Shown here piece after piece: positions 35,701 through 45,204 of a stretch of DNA of 64,000 nt. The notes beneath the pieces were generated by a model. The model made no database searches and was not told the DNA's origin. It saw nothing but the letters and a program-made list of their open reading frames with translations. The stretch covers positions 62,001 to 126,000 of the forward strand of contig CAZAJF010000005.1 in NCBI GenBank assembly GCA_964485395.1, in the 5' to 3' direction. Origin of the DNA: JANNSO01 sp964485395. GTDB lineage: Bacteria > Spirochaetota > Spirochaetia > Treponematales > UBA12059. Numbering within the stretch: the stretch's first letter is position 1; each line of letters begins with the position of its first letter. A program made the translations under genes and the position numbers.

Positions 35701-35828
35701 CCCTCGGCATAGCCGTCTCCGGCGGCCTGACCGTTTCGACCATCCTGACCCTTTTCGCCGTTCCAGCATTGATACGCCTGGGTATGAAAGGCGAAAAAAT
35801 AAAGAACGAGGGGAAAGTTGAGCCATGA
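32715..35828 (+). CDS. RND-family multidrug/solvent efflux pump, inner-membrane subunit
   Basis: A 1037-residue RND transporter (AcrB/HAE1 type) with the expected 12 helices and two large periplasmic loops. The proton-relay helix 4 reads GLALAVGMIVDATIVVTENI, with a single acidic residue where AcrB has two adjacent aspartates. The later helix reads LGMILLGGIVVNNAIIMIDF and TTIIGMLPLAIGLGSGSN closes the transporter core. It trades inward H+ for export of drugs, bile salts, lipids or metabolites through the adaptor and TolC partner. Substrate unknown. Overlaps at both ends (ATGA) make this a tightly coupled tripartite operon. Confidence 0.92.
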   Translation: MIRGIFKRNVGFILLSVILAGCGVFLSLKLPVMMYPQTQRPQVSVRISHPGLSALDFQKSYSARIESGLLAVSGLELLSSTYSSDSSSYDLLFDWKVKSLSAKSAVESAMTTVNASLPEELKGSWQVRYRESENAGFLILGVLSDIVNPEKIFEMLVAGVEPELVKLVDAEDVSIFNVEELKADITLKQEVMLSYGITINDVNQALQSGFSLTPLGRLREGDQRFTVRHLKKSGNLDSLYRLEIKRAGSSSVSLDDIAVIDIRYTVPRQVFLVGSRPAVQLTATPIEGGNLTRLSSKLMGIMESAKKDGRLPADSEFVFYLDPAKYINRSIDNVAQSALLGGALAILIVFIILGELRNTLIIALSLPISILLTFIPMYFFGMSLNLISLGGLALAVGMIVDATIVVTENIHRWRFEALAPLTAPTWMDIVVKATAEVQSPVISSTLTSVLVFLPISFTAPLANAILGDQARTVVFSLMASLIVSLTIVPLIAWMMYRSPRQRARAHEPPRGLGWLSVKCMDAVISLYRRMLRSLIKRKTTALLFLAASFSALGLCLVFIMPSIPKELLSTPQSDRIVLLFRNAEITDTVDVMEKVVPDILARIDSSLGKFATQSFVSLRGQFNQVFIDLADASKNDEAQKLLEKEFVSQGSWYFNIMSWDPAALPLPISYALQISIFGPEAAKKVEILDGMQRLINQSGLYRRAFTRPSPATTNELILESRPDTMGSLSSWSESNLLALTRRILSGTSSTTLAEGQTEISVSARYPDTLVDSREKLENFLIPWKNSFIPLKHFFNFKTQIGISQIYAENGELVYRLYANMGPGSTDAQMAKAKASVKELLDLKLKLPEGYSWAFDNPRKDMDDALSSLFVALAISVVLMYLLLAWQFNSLVTPLVILVTIPLGLIGVILSLKAFGSVINLNSLLGMILLGGIVVNNAIIMIDFYENSQDRHGNLLDALIHTAGIRFQPILITTLTTIIGMLPLAIGLGSGSNILKPLGIAVSGGLTVSTILTLFAVPALIRLGMKGEKIKNEGKVEP

Positions 35829-37159
35829 TCAAGCCGACGATTCGAAAGATAATACGGCCTCTGGCCTTCGCCGCCGCGCTCCTGCTCGTCGGGCGCGCGT
35901 TCAGCCAGGAGTCTCCCGTGGAACGTGTTGACCTGAGCCTCGAACAGGCGCTTGTCATGGTCGAGCGGGCGAACCCCGACCTCGTCGTCGCCGCCATAAG
36001 CCTCGAAACGGTGTTACGGGAATATAACGCTCGCATGAGCGCCTATGTTCCGTCCTTCAACGCCAGGTTTTCGCTCGGCCTCGGAAGCGCCCTTTTCCTG
36101 AAAGGCGATTCGGGCCATGGCTCCGGCGCCGTCGACCCGACATCCATCGGCCTCAACCTGGGAATGAGCCTGCCTCTGGGCAACGACCTGCGTTTCGACA
36201 TTCGGCAAAAAGGCTCCGATCTTGAAAGTCAGCGGCTCACGCTCGCCGCCGCAGGCGCGCAGGTGCGACGCGATACGCGAAAGGCTTATTTTTCGCTCGT
36301 AAAGGCCGGTGAAGACCTGGAACTGCGCAAGCGCGCCCTCAAGCTCGCGGGCGACCGCTTCAACCGGACGAAATCAAAATACGACCAGGGGCTCAGTTCC
36401 GAGCAGGAGTACCTGCGGGCCGAACTGGCGGTACAGACGCTTCGTCCCGCCGTGCTGCAGGCTGAGGCGGATCGCGCCAAGCTCATGCTCGCGCTGGCGC
36501 GGATACTGGGTTTCCCGGGCAAAGTCGACCTCGCGGTGTCCGCCAACCTCGACGACCTCGCAGATCCCATCAAGGCTGAAGAAGCGGAAAACGGCCGCGA
36601 AAGACTGTCGGACGGCAATCAAATAAAAAAATATAACATCGATTTGGATGGACTCCGCGCAAGCCTCGAAAGGGCGAAAGCCGCTCTCTTGCCGACTTTT
36701 ACCGCGAGCCTCGCCTGGTCTTCGAGCGTCAAGGGCGCCTTTACCGCCGACGCCTGGGCCGGCCTCCAGGACTCCGCATCGCTGAGCCTGGGCATGAGCC
36801 TCCCCATCGATTCCTGGATACCCAATTCCAAGGCGGCCCTTGCGCGCATGCGAATCGAGGACAGCGTAAAAATCCAGGAACAGAAACGCCGGACGGCCTT
36901 GCGTGCCCTCAATGACAACCTGGATCAGATACTTTCCGATATCGGGCTGCAGAAAGAGAACATGAACCTGAACCGACGGGCCATCGTGCTCGCGCAAAAA
37001 TCCATGGACTGGACGCGGCAGGCTTACGACCAGGGCCGGGCGGGCATCAAGGATCTCGAGGATGCGGAGGACGCCCTGTTCGGAGCCCAGTACAATCTCA
37101 TAGCCAATCGCTATAAATACCTTACAAGCCTGTGTGATCTGGCTTATTTACTCGAGTAG
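35825..37159 (+). CDS. TolC-family outer-membrane efflux protein
   Basis: A 444-residue outer-membrane factor with a signal peptide (ALLLVGRAFSQ). Two long helical repeats typical of TolC are seen (about 120-230 and 330-440), with heptad-like stretches such as RRDTRKAYFSLVKAGEDLELR and TALRALNDNLDQILSDIGLQKENM. It forms the exit duct of the RND pump upstream. The start overlaps the pump gene stop (ATGA). The flavodoxin-like gene follows ten bases after its stop. Confidence 0.88.
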   Translation: MIKPTIRKIIRPLAFAAALLLVGRAFSQESPVERVDLSLEQALVMVERANPDLVVAAISLETVLREYNARMSAYVPSFNARFSLGLGSALFLKGDSGHGSGAVDPTSIGLNLGMSLPLGNDLRFDIRQKGSDLESQRLTLAAAGAQVRRDTRKAYFSLVKAGEDLELRKRALKLAGDRFNRTKSKYDQGLSSEQEYLRAELAVQTLRPAVLQAEADRAKLMLALARILGFPGKVDLAVSANLDDLADPIKAEEAENGRERLSDGNQIKKYNIDLDGLRASLERAKAALLPTFTASLAWSSSVKGAFTADAWAGLQDSASLSLGMSLPIDSWIPNSKAALARMRIEDSVKIQEQKRRTALRALNDNLDQILSDIGLQKENMNLNRRAIVLAQKSMDWTRQAYDQGRAGIKDLEDAEDALFGAQYNLIANRYKYLTSLCDLAYLLE

Positions 37160-37168
37160 GAGGAAACA

Positions 37169-37636
37169 ATGGGTGATACGGTAATCGTTTACGTAACCAG
37201 GACGGGCAATTGCAGGACGCTCGCCAACGGCTTGGGCGAGATTTTAAAGGCTCCCGTCCACGAAATTATCGACCTGACCAACAGGAAAGGTTTTTTCGGA
37301 TTCATGAAGGGAGGCGCCCACTCCTCCATGAAAGCATCCACGCCGATACGCGACCCCGGCATAGCGTTGACCGGCGTGCGCTTGGTCGTTCTCGTGCAGC
37401 CTATTTGGGCGGACAATATGTGCCCTCCTCTGCGTACCTGGCTCCAGGCTCACAAAGAGGAAATCAAGGGAGCGCGCCTGGCCTTGCTTGCATCGCAACT
37501 CGGTACGACGCCGAAAAAAATCCGCTTAAACGTGGAAAAAGAATTCGGACCGTTGGCGGCGTTCGCAACCATAGCCGAAAGCATGGAGCCCGAAGCAAAA
37601 AAAGCCGCGGTACAGGCGTTCGCTGCAATGCTGTAA
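37169..37636 (+). CDS. Flavodoxin-like protein
   Basis: A 155-residue flavodoxin-fold protein. The FMN phosphate loop is at the N-terminus (VYVTRTGNCRTLANGL), and the second FMN loop falls at QPIWADNMCPPLRTWL. It resembles the flavodoxin family found in anaerobes as electron carriers or small-molecule reductases. It is 10 bases after the TolC-type gene behind AGGAGG and may be read from the efflux operon; a functional link is not evident. It converges with the next flavoprotein gene, 9 bases apart. Confidence 0.8.
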   Translation: MGDTVIVYVTRTGNCRTLANGLGEILKAPVHEIIDLTNRKGFFGFMKGGAHSSMKASTPIRDPGIALTGVRLVVLVQPIWADNMCPPLRTWLQAHKEEIKGARLALLASQLGTTPKKIRLNVEKEFGPLAAFATIAESMEPEAKKAAVQAFAAML

Positions 37637-37645
37637 GGAGCAGCC

Positions 37646-38224
37646 TTAAAAAGCCCAGGCAGCGGCGGTAACTCCTAGGCGCGACGCTTTCTCCATGATT
37701 TCAGCGTCGACGCCTACATCGCCTTTTCCCTCGGCGGAGGCAACGAGCGAACCGATTACCTTGATTTTCAGCCACTCTTGATATACCTCGAATTCTTTGA
37801 CGAGAGGGTTTGCGTATAAATCCAGGTTTCCCTGGGTTTGGCACGCGACCACGATAAAACCTTTACCCTGCAATTTGAAATTACTCCAATTCTTATCAAG
37901 CAGCGAGTAGCATCGGTCCAGAAGAAGTTTCAGAAGCGAATGCATGGAACTCCACCAGATCGGGGTCGCCAACACGATTATGTCCGCACCTGCCATTTTT
38001 TCCGCTATCGCGCCAAAATCATCCGCGATGTTGCAGGCGCTTGCGCCGTCCTCATGGCAATATTCGCATTGAACGCAGGGCTTTATAACGTGATCCGCCA
38101 AATAAATCTTTTCAATGTCCGCTCCGTTTTCGCCCGCAGCCTTGAGTAGGCTGGAGACGAGCGTATCGGTATTGCCGCCCTTCCGCGGACTTGCCATCAG
38201 CGCCAGTATTTTCTTTGTTGCCAT
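37646..38224 (-). CDS. NADPH-dependent FMN reductase / iron-sulfur flavoprotein-type oxidoreductase
   Basis: A 192-residue flavoprotein of the NADPH-dependent FMN reductase superfamily. The FMN loop is ASPRKGGNTDTLV, and TPIWWSSM is the second contact. Between them CVQCEYCHEDGASACNI has four cysteines in CxxCxxC plus C spacing, as in iron-sulfur flavoproteins of anaerobes and archaea, though the typical compact motif is a little altered. It may reduce quinones, nitro compounds or oxygen species. The ATG at 38224 follows GGAGG; two earlier in-frame ATGs overlap that site or lie before it. It is read after the HxlR regulator gene on the same strand. Confidence 0.8.
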   Translation of the reverse strand: MATKKILALMASPRKGGNTDTLVSSLLKAAGENGADIEKIYLADHVIKPCVQCEYCHEDGASACNIADDFGAIAEKMAGADIIVLATPIWWSSMHSLLKLLLDRCYSLLDKNWSNFKLQGKGFIVVACQTQGNLDLYANPLVKEFEVYQEWLKIKVIGSLVASAEGKGDVGVDAEIMEKASRLGVTAAAWAF

Positions 38225-38284
38225 CGCAGCCTCCATTTTGTCGTCGGCTGCATGATACGGCATAAAAACCTATCCGTACATTAC

Positions 38285-38632
38285 TTACTTATTGGTGGGT
38301 ATGGCGTTCCGCGCGGTCCATTCGGTTTCTATGTCCACGCCGATCATTTGGAATATGTTCACGGCCTTAAGCAATCGCAGTCCCCGCTCTTTCAGGAAAT
38401 ACTCCACCTTCAAGGGATACCCGGGGTACTTCTTCTTATCGACGATTCCATATTCCTGTAATTCATGGAGATGCTGCAGCAGCATTTTTTGGCTTATTCC
38501 ATTGATCTCTTTGCTCAATTCAGACAGGCTTTTCGTTTCTTGCAGGGTCCAGATTATTATAAGCTTCCATTTTCCCTTTATGATATCATGCGTAATTTCA
38601 AGCGAGCATGTTTTTGACTTTCTTATCTTCAC
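38285..38632 (-). CDS. HxlR-family winged-helix regulator
   Basis: A 115-residue MarR-like regulator of the HxlR group. The signature is complete: an N-terminal cysteine in KTCSLE, then IKGKWKLIIIWTL, the recognition segment SELSKEINGISQKMLLQHLHELQEYGIV and the wing KKKYPGYPLKVEYFL. HxlR/YodB-type proteins often sense quinones or aldehydes through that cysteine and repress reductases, which fits the FMN reductase gene directly downstream. The start chosen is a GTG at 38632 behind AGGGGGAG; an ATG eight codons earlier overlaps this site. Confidence 0.85.
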   Translation of the reverse strand: MKIRKSKTCSLEITHDIIKGKWKLIIIWTLQETKSLSELSKEINGISQKMLLQHLHELQEYGIVDKKKYPGYPLKVEYFLKERGLRLLKAVNIFQMIGVDIETEWTARNAIPTNK

Positions 38633-38671
38633 CCGTCTCCCCCTGCAATCCCGCATCGCCTGCCTACGTGC

Positions 38672-40063
38672 TCACTCGATGCGCGCGGCAAGTCCTTCTT
38701 CATATTCTATGCAGTACGCGATGTTGTCAACGCGTCCATCGACATCTTTAAAATCGATCGTCCAAGCCCGGTCTGGGTTAATGAATTGCCCCTCCGCCTT
38801 TGCGTAGAACTTATAATCCTTATTTTCGATTACTGCGATTAATTGACTGCCGTACAGCTTTATTTCAATTACCAAATCTTGCTCGCCATGGCGGCCTTTA
38901 TAGCTACCCTCGTAGGAACGCAAGATAGAGGCTGGTACTTCAAGGGCTTTTAATGTTTCCTGCCTGAATTCAGGCCAGCCATATTCCCGCGACAAGCTTC
39001 GGAAAACCTCATCCTGCAACCCGTCGCCGTTCTCGGAATTCGTCATGATCACGGCTCCGCACCCTTCTTGGACCATGCAGTACATCATGCATCGATATCC
39101 CTCATTGGCTCCGCCGAATGTTATTCCCGATTTTTCCCCTTCACCGCGGATAATAAAACCATACGCCATGGTTTTTAGATTCTTGCTCACCAGCGTCTTG
39201 GCGGCTTCCCGGGATATATCCAAGCGGGACTCAGCGCGATTCGCCTTCAATATTTCAAGGACTATGGTCGTGTAATCCGCAGGGTTGGTCCATAAACCGG
39301 CAGCGGCTTTTTCCGGGTACCGATGATAGCCGCCATGTACCCTTTGTCCGTTTTTAAGATGCCCTTTTGCGACAACCGACTGCTCCGCTAACGACAAGTT
39401 TTGGGAGAAACCGGAATGCCTCAAGGCAAGCGGCTCAAAAATATTTTCATCCATCGCCTCTTCGTATGTTTTTTCGCAGCTATCCTCGATCAGCAATTGC
39501 AGGATTTCATAGCCGCCTCCGGAATAGCTCCATGTATCGCCGGGAAGTAATTCCACCTTTACGGCTTCCGTATTGGCCGGTGGCTGACCCTCGAGAATCT
39601 CTGGCAGAGCAGGAATTGCGGCTTCCGCGGAATAGCCGGGAAATCCCGATACATTGATTCCACCCTTATGCAAAAGAAGCAATTGCGGGGTTACCGGCTG
39701 CTTTTCCGTCAGCTCGTTTTCCGGAAGCCTCCAGGATTTCAACTGGTCGTTCAGCGGTTTTTCCAGATCGATTATTCCTTTATCCGCCAGCTTAACCGCT
39801 AAAAGCCCCGTGAGCGGCTTGCTCATGGATGCAGCCTGGAATCGAGTCTCCACGGTGACCGGTTCAGCGGATTCCTTGTCCTTGATCCCGTAGGCTTTGA
39901 CGCACTCGATCGCGTTATCCTTGATAACGGCAACGCTTACGCCGAGAACTCCGTAATAGGCCATTCGGTCCAGCAGCGAATAGGAAACCGGCGGCTCACC
40001 CTCAATGGCGATCGCAGGCAATAAACCAATTTCAAACGCTGCGGTACTGTCAATCGTGTTCAT
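38672..40063 (-). CDS. Class C beta-lactamase-fold serine hydrolase (long form)
   Basis: A 463-residue serine hydrolase of the beta-lactamase/penicillin-binding protein superfamily. The catalytic SxxK is Ser79-Met-Ser-Lys82 in QAASMSKPLTG, and the second motif is WSYSGGGY, where Gly replaces the usual Asn. A C-terminal domain of about 120 residues (from YEGSYKGRH) resembles the lipocalin-like tail of esterases of this family. No signal peptide is seen. Relatives include esterases, D-aminopeptidases and beta-lactamase-like proteins, so the substrate is open. It follows a second, shorter paralogue by 33 bases in the same direction. The ATG at 40063 follows AAAGGAAG. Confidence 0.82.
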   Translation of the reverse strand: MNTIDSTAAFEIGLLPAIAIEGEPPVSYSLLDRMAYYGVLGVSVAVIKDNAIECVKAYGIKDKESAEPVTVETRFQAASMSKPLTGLLAVKLADKGIIDLEKPLNDQLKSWRLPENELTEKQPVTPQLLLLHKGGINVSGFPGYSAEAAIPALPEILEGQPPANTEAVKVELLPGDTWSYSGGGYEILQLLIEDSCEKTYEEAMDENIFEPLALRHSGFSQNLSLAEQSVVAKGHLKNGQRVHGGYHRYPEKAAAGLWTNPADYTTIVLEILKANRAESRLDISREAAKTLVSKNLKTMAYGFIIRGEGEKSGITFGGANEGYRCMMYCMVQEGCGAVIMTNSENGDGLQDEVFRSLSREYGWPEFRQETLKALEVPASILRSYEGSYKGRHGEQDLVIEIKLYGSQLIAVIENKDYKFYAKAEGQFINPDRAWTIDFKDVDGRVDNIAYCIEYEEGLAARIE

Positions 40064-40096
40064 GGGACTTCCTTTCTCGTGGTTTAGCATTACTAT

Positions 40097-41179
40097 TTAT
40101 TTACCTGAAATATTTTCAGCCGAGTTGAACGCCGCGTCTTCGATGCCGTTCATGATGCCATCCAAATCCGTTTCGCGGTTGATGAAAAGAGCGACCGCAT
40201 TTCGCTTCCGGACATCCATGATAACCTGGGTATGAACACCGGTATCTCCGCCTTCGTTCGCATAGTAGGTATTCGCGTTTTTGGAAATCAGGAACCATGT
40301 GTAAAATCCGGTGTGGGCTATTTGGGGAATCGGCGTGATCGTTCTGAGAGTGGGGAACTTCAGTATATACGGCGTATCTTTTGCGTTCAAATAGCCCTCG
40401 ATGAGTTTTGCGAAATCCGAAATCGAAGTCCTCAATTGCCCGGCGGGATAATCTGGATATCCATTATGGCCTTTGAAGACAAGGCTTCCAGCGGCATCCG
40501 ACGCATAGGTTTTAGCGACCGAGTCAATATCAAGGTTCCGGAGGTACCAGCTGGTATTCCGCAATCCAAGCGGCTTGAATAAATTCGCCTGGCAATAATC
40601 CTCAAAATCGATTCCGGTGACATGTTCGATCATCAATCCCAGCACCGCGTATCCGGTGTTCGAATAATCAAAATTTTTATGATCCACGGCGTTGGAAAAA
40701 TGTTCCGGGCAATAAGATTTTCCAAGGGGATACAAATAATCATATAAAAAATCCGCAAGACCGATTTTCGGGTCCCCTTGAGGATTTCCCCAAAATTGAT
40801 CATAGAAGCCGGCGTCATCCTTTATTCCCGCTCGATGATTTAACACATCACGCACGCTGATTTTCTCCGCGGGAAAATTCGGATTAACGACCGTAAACGG
40901 CAGATACGAGCTTATATCGCCTTCTAAATCGATTGTGCCGTTTTCCACCAGTTGGAATACGGCAAGGTTTACTACCGATTTTGAGATTGAAGAAATATGA
41001 AACGGAGTGTGCACGGAAGCCGGAAGCTTATTCTCCAAATCCCTGAATCCATCTGCGCTTAGATGAATCATAGCCCCATCGCGAATAACCGCGACCGCTA
41101 TGGCTGGAATGTGTCGTGCATCCATTTCATTCTTGATGAGTTCATGGATTTGGTAGTTGACGGGAGATTCAATGATCAT
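40097..41179 (-). CDS. Class C beta-lactamase-fold serine hydrolase (short form)
   Basis: A 360-residue member of the same superfamily as the next gene. The catalytic SxxK is Ser64-Ile-Ser-Lys67 in ISSISKSVV, the YxN motif is in FDYSNTGYAVLG, and the third, HxG-like element falls in YANEGGDTGVH. No signal peptide is visible, so the protein is probably cytoplasmic. The ATG follows AAAGGAG by six bases. A strong promoter lies just upstream, divergent from the promoter of the LuxR regulator gene. The two hydrolases are distant paralogues and probably form one transcript. Confidence 0.85.
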   Translation of the reverse strand: MIIESPVNYQIHELIKNEMDARHIPAIAVAVIRDGAMIHLSADGFRDLENKLPASVHTPFHISSISKSVVNLAVFQLVENGTIDLEGDISSYLPFTVVNPNFPAEKISVRDVLNHRAGIKDDAGFYDQFWGNPQGDPKIGLADFLYDYLYPLGKSYCPEHFSNAVDHKNFDYSNTGYAVLGLMIEHVTGIDFEDYCQANLFKPLGLRNTSWYLRNLDIDSVAKTYASDAAGSLVFKGHNGYPDYPAGQLRTSISDFAKLIEGYLNAKDTPYILKFPTLRTITPIPQIAHTGFYTWFLISKNANTYYANEGGDTGVHTQVIMDVRKRNAVALFINRETDLDGIMNGIEDAAFNSAENISGK

Positions 41180-41231
41180 TACTTACTCCTTTAGCATATT
41201 GTATTGCATCGTTAAATTTATAGCATTATAC

Positions 41232-41260
41232 ATTGTAATAACAAGTATTAATTTTGTCAA
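41232..41260 (-). promoter_or_regulatory. Promoter of the serine hydrolase pair
   Basis: On the minus strand TTGACA (41255-41260) and TACAAT (41232-41237) are spaced by exactly 17 bases, a near-consensus sigma-70 promoter in an AT-rich region. Confidence 0.75.
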
Positions 41261-41314
41261 GGATTTACTTAACTTCTTTCCTGTTTATTTCCACTATCGC
41301 TCTCAACTTATTGC

Positions 41315-41342
41315 TTGACAAATACTTAGGTACCGCTAAAAT
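41315..41342 (+). promoter_or_regulatory. Promoter of the membrane LuxR regulator gene
   Basis: TTGACA (41315-41320) and TAAAAT (41337-41342) are spaced by 16 bases. It is back to back with the leftward hydrolase promoter, about 55 bases between the two -35 elements, so one regulator could govern both. Confidence 0.7.
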
Positions 41343-41376
41343 AAAGTTGCACAAAATAGCCTGAGGAGCACTGAGC

Positions 41377-42366
41377 GTGGAGCATATAAATATTTTCGGA
41401 CTTGTTCTCTTTTTAATTGCCGGGGCATGGTCTGCGGCAGCGGTGCACAGAGAGAAAAGTGTGTTCGCCGGGGATTTTCTCGAGGCTATGTGGAAAAACT
41501 TGATATGCTATATAGCATACAACCTGTATATGACCGTCTTGCTGTATGCGCTTGAAAACGTTCCGACGATCAAACCCTTGCTTTCATCGCAACCCTATCG
41601 CTTTTTTCATGGCATGGTGGGAAACGCTCTCATGATTACCATGACCTATTACTTTTGCAAGATGGTATTTAAAATCGGAGGTAAGAACCTTCCCCCTATC
41701 CTCGCAAAAGGGCTTCCCCTATCTTTCATTCTTCCGTTTGTTGCAACGATAGTGCGCGTATTCGTCTTTCCTACCGGTGAAAATTGTTCGCCAGAGCGTG
41801 TGTTCTTGCGCTTTTTCATGATGCCGTTGCATTCGCTATGCCTTGGAAGCATTGTTTGGCTCGTCCTTTGGAACCGTAAGCGGCCCAAAGGTAAAGAACG
41901 AACGACAGTCACTGTTTTCGCCCTTTTCCAGGTTATCTGCTTTCTCTTCTATATAGATACGGCAACGTATTATCTGCCTTTCCTTCATCCCTGGCCAGCT
42001 CTTGTTTCCATCCTTTACAATCGCGGGACGGAAATCATCTATGCGCTTACCCCTTGGATCTGGCTAAAATTTTTTTATATTCCATTGAAAAAAGATCTTT
42101 GGTCGGATATCAGGAGCACGGTCGATTTCGAGTCCTTCCATCGGGATCACGAACTTACGAAAAGAGAAGTCGAGGTTCTCGGCTTGCTGGTGGAAGGCCG
42201 CAGCTATCGGCAAATAGGCGAAACCTTGTTCATCTCGGTAAATACCGTAAAGAACCACGCTTACTCGCTATTCCGGAAACTGGACGTCAGCAGCCAGCAC
42301 GAGCTGATTGGAAAAGTCGGGGACTATGGGCGCAGTACCACCATAAGCCCCGAACTAGTCCAATAG
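41377..42366 (+). CDS. Membrane-bound LuxR-type regulator (seven-helix sensor plus LuxR HTH)
   Basis: A 329-residue one-component regulator. Residues 1-250 form about seven transmembrane helices with no known sensor family that I can name. After a short linker the C-terminus (about 262-325) is a LuxR/FixJ helix-turn-helix: LTKREVEVLGLLVEGRSYRQI and VNTVKNHAYSLFRKLDVSSQ. So the DNA-binding domain is tethered to the inner membrane, as in other one-component membrane sensors. The start is GTG behind GAGGAG. It faces the serine hydrolase genes across a 197-base gap carrying both promoters, making those genes its likely target. The signal is unknown. Confidence 0.82.
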   Translation: MEHINIFGLVLFLIAGAWSAAAVHREKSVFAGDFLEAMWKNLICYIAYNLYMTVLLYALENVPTIKPLLSSQPYRFFHGMVGNALMITMTYYFCKMVFKIGGKNLPPILAKGLPLSFILPFVATIVRVFVFPTGENCSPERVFLRFFMMPLHSLCLGSIVWLVLWNRKRPKGKERTTVTVFALFQVICFLFYIDTATYYLPFLHPWPALVSILYNRGTEIIYALTPWIWLKFFYIPLKKDLWSDIRSTVDFESFHRDHELTKREVEVLGLLVEGRSYRQIGETLFISVNTVKNHAYSLFRKLDVSSQHELIGKVGDYGRSTTISPELVQ

Positions 42367-42402
42367 ATTCAGCCGTCTTGCTTAAAAAATAGTATTGGCA
42401 AA

Positions 42403-43629
<1,227 letters not shown>

Positions 43630-43727
43630 GATTCCCCTTTTCCAACTTATCCGCATCGCAGATAAGTCCGTCATTTGCTTAACCTGCCTGGCATAGCCGA
43701 ATCAGGTTGGGCGATTGCCTGATGGTT

Positions 43728-44033
43728 TTACAATCGCAATTCCATTCCCAATATTTTATTTTCCGTTTTGCTGAAATGTACAGTAATTGGACCCAGCAAG
43801 GCATCTTGGGTTGTATTCCACGAAATTGTAAATGAGGCACCGTCAGTAATGTCATAGGTCGTATTATCTTTAAATTTCCCGTCATACATGGTTCCGATTA
43901 TTGTTTTGTCGGTTGAACCGCCGATATATTCCCATGCATCCTCGCGATATTTATTATAACCATCATCGATAATGGTACATGAGGCAACCATAAGCAAAAC
44001 AGCGGCTGATACCGACATTATAAATTTATTCAT
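43728..44033 (-). CDS. Small lipoprotein of unknown function
   Basis: A 101-residue lipoprotein: MNKFI start, hydrophobic stretch, lipobox MVASC (Cys19). The mature part of about 83 residues is predicted beta-rich (for example TIIGTMYDGKFKDNTTYDI and GPITVHFSKTENKIL) and could be a small beta-barrel or sandwich. I do not recognise a family. The ATG follows AAGGAG. It lies between the kelch and FG-GAP genes, 20 bases after the kelch stop, and is probably co-transcribed with both. Confidence 0.68.
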   Translation of the reverse strand: MNKFIMSVSAAVLLMVASCTIIDDGYNKYREDAWEYIGGSTDKTIIGTMYDGKFKDNTTYDITDGASFTISWNTTQDALLGPITVHFSKTENKILGMELRL

Positions 44034-44053
44034 GATCGCTCCTTCTGGGAATA

Positions 44054-45157
44054 TTAACATTTCCTTCCATCTAAAACATTTCGAACATGAATGGCACCTC
44101 CTCTAATCACAAGATTTTTTACCCGGAATGTCAAGCATCCACCTGAATTGATTGCCCAGGCCATGCTCATTTTTCCAGTATGGGGGAAAATGTGGGAGTA
44201 GTAGACCTGCATGATGTTCGAGCTGTTTAAACCGACGCCGCCCAGTGCGTACAATCTGTCATCCATCAAAACCAGATAGCCTCCTGCCATGGTTTGAGGC
44301 AGCTCGCCTATTTTTCTCCAGATTTTTAACACCGGATCATAAGCGTCAAGGCTCGCTGTTGAAACATCGGTTCTAATTTCGTACCCACCGGCAATAACTA
44401 CCTTGCCGCCTATAGAAGTTCCCGCTGCATAAAATCGAGAAGAAGGCAACGCCGGCAATTGTTCCCATGTATTGGCCGCTGGATCATATACTTCAACCGC
44501 CAGGGTGTCATTCCAGATATCCGCCGAATCTCCTCCACCGCCGATAACGAATATTTTACCGTCCAATTCCGCTACGACGGGATTATGCCTCGGAGTAGGG
44601 ATTGGAGCCTTTGACTCCCAAGTGTCCGTCGAAGGATCATAGGCTTCATTTTTAGCGGAAAGCTTTGTCCAGCTTTCCAACCCACCCATGACATAGATTT
44701 TGCCGTTAACTACAGCACAGTCAATATGCTGCCTTTTCGTCGGCATATTGGCCCCCGGGGTCCAAGCATCCTTCAACGGGTCGAAAATTTCTACGACAGA
44801 TGAAAAAACATCACCTCCGATCGCATAGAGCTTGCCTGCAACAGCCGCCAAGGCGAAATTTGCCCTTCGAACTCTAAGCGGCGCTTTTTTTGTCCAAGTA
44901 TTGGCAGCGGTATCGAATACGAGGTGAAAGTTTCCATTCACTCCCATTGTCTCCCTGCCTCCTATGACATGAATTTCGTGCCCTAAGGCAATTGCCCTAC
45001 CGGCGAAATTTCCTGTAGGCATTGGTGCAGCCGGAATCCAGGAAATCGCGGGCTTTATAGCCTCCGGTTGTGACTGTAAGCCAAAAGATACAAACACGAA
45101 GGCCAGCATCAAGGCGCTTCGCGCAAGCGATTCATTCTGTTTAAAAAAACTAATCAT
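44054..45157 (-). CDS. Exported kelch-repeat protein
   Basis: A 367-residue protein with a signal peptide (ALMLAFVFVSFGLQSQ) and about six kelch repeats. Each has the double glycine and the spaced Tyr and Trp: IHVIGGRE, LYAIGGDV, IYVMGGLE, IFVIGGGG, VVIAGGYE and LYALGGVG, alternating with DxxxNTW-type strands. This fits a six-bladed propeller on the periplasmic or outer face. The last 50 residues, after the final blade, are unlike kelch. The ATG at 45157 follows GAGAGG. It stands between an MBL-fold lipoprotein and the small lipoprotein gene, all on one strand. Confidence 0.83.
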   Translation of the reverse strand: MISFFKQNESLARSALMLAFVFVSFGLQSQPEAIKPAISWIPAAPMPTGNFAGRAIALGHEIHVIGGRETMGVNGNFHLVFDTAANTWTKKAPLRVRRANFALAAVAGKLYAIGGDVFSSVVEIFDPLKDAWTPGANMPTKRQHIDCAVVNGKIYVMGGLESWTKLSAKNEAYDPSTDTWESKAPIPTPRHNPVVAELDGKIFVIGGGGDSADIWNDTLAVEVYDPAANTWEQLPALPSSRFYAAGTSIGGKVVIAGGYEIRTDVSTASLDAYDPVLKIWRKIGELPQTMAGGYLVLMDDRLYALGGVGLNSSNIMQVYYSHIFPHTGKMSMAWAINSGGCLTFRVKNLVIRGGAIHVRNVLDGRKC

Positions 45158-45204
45158 AACACCTCTCGTCCCCATAGCATAATTTCTCGAAAATATTAGC
45201 GTAC

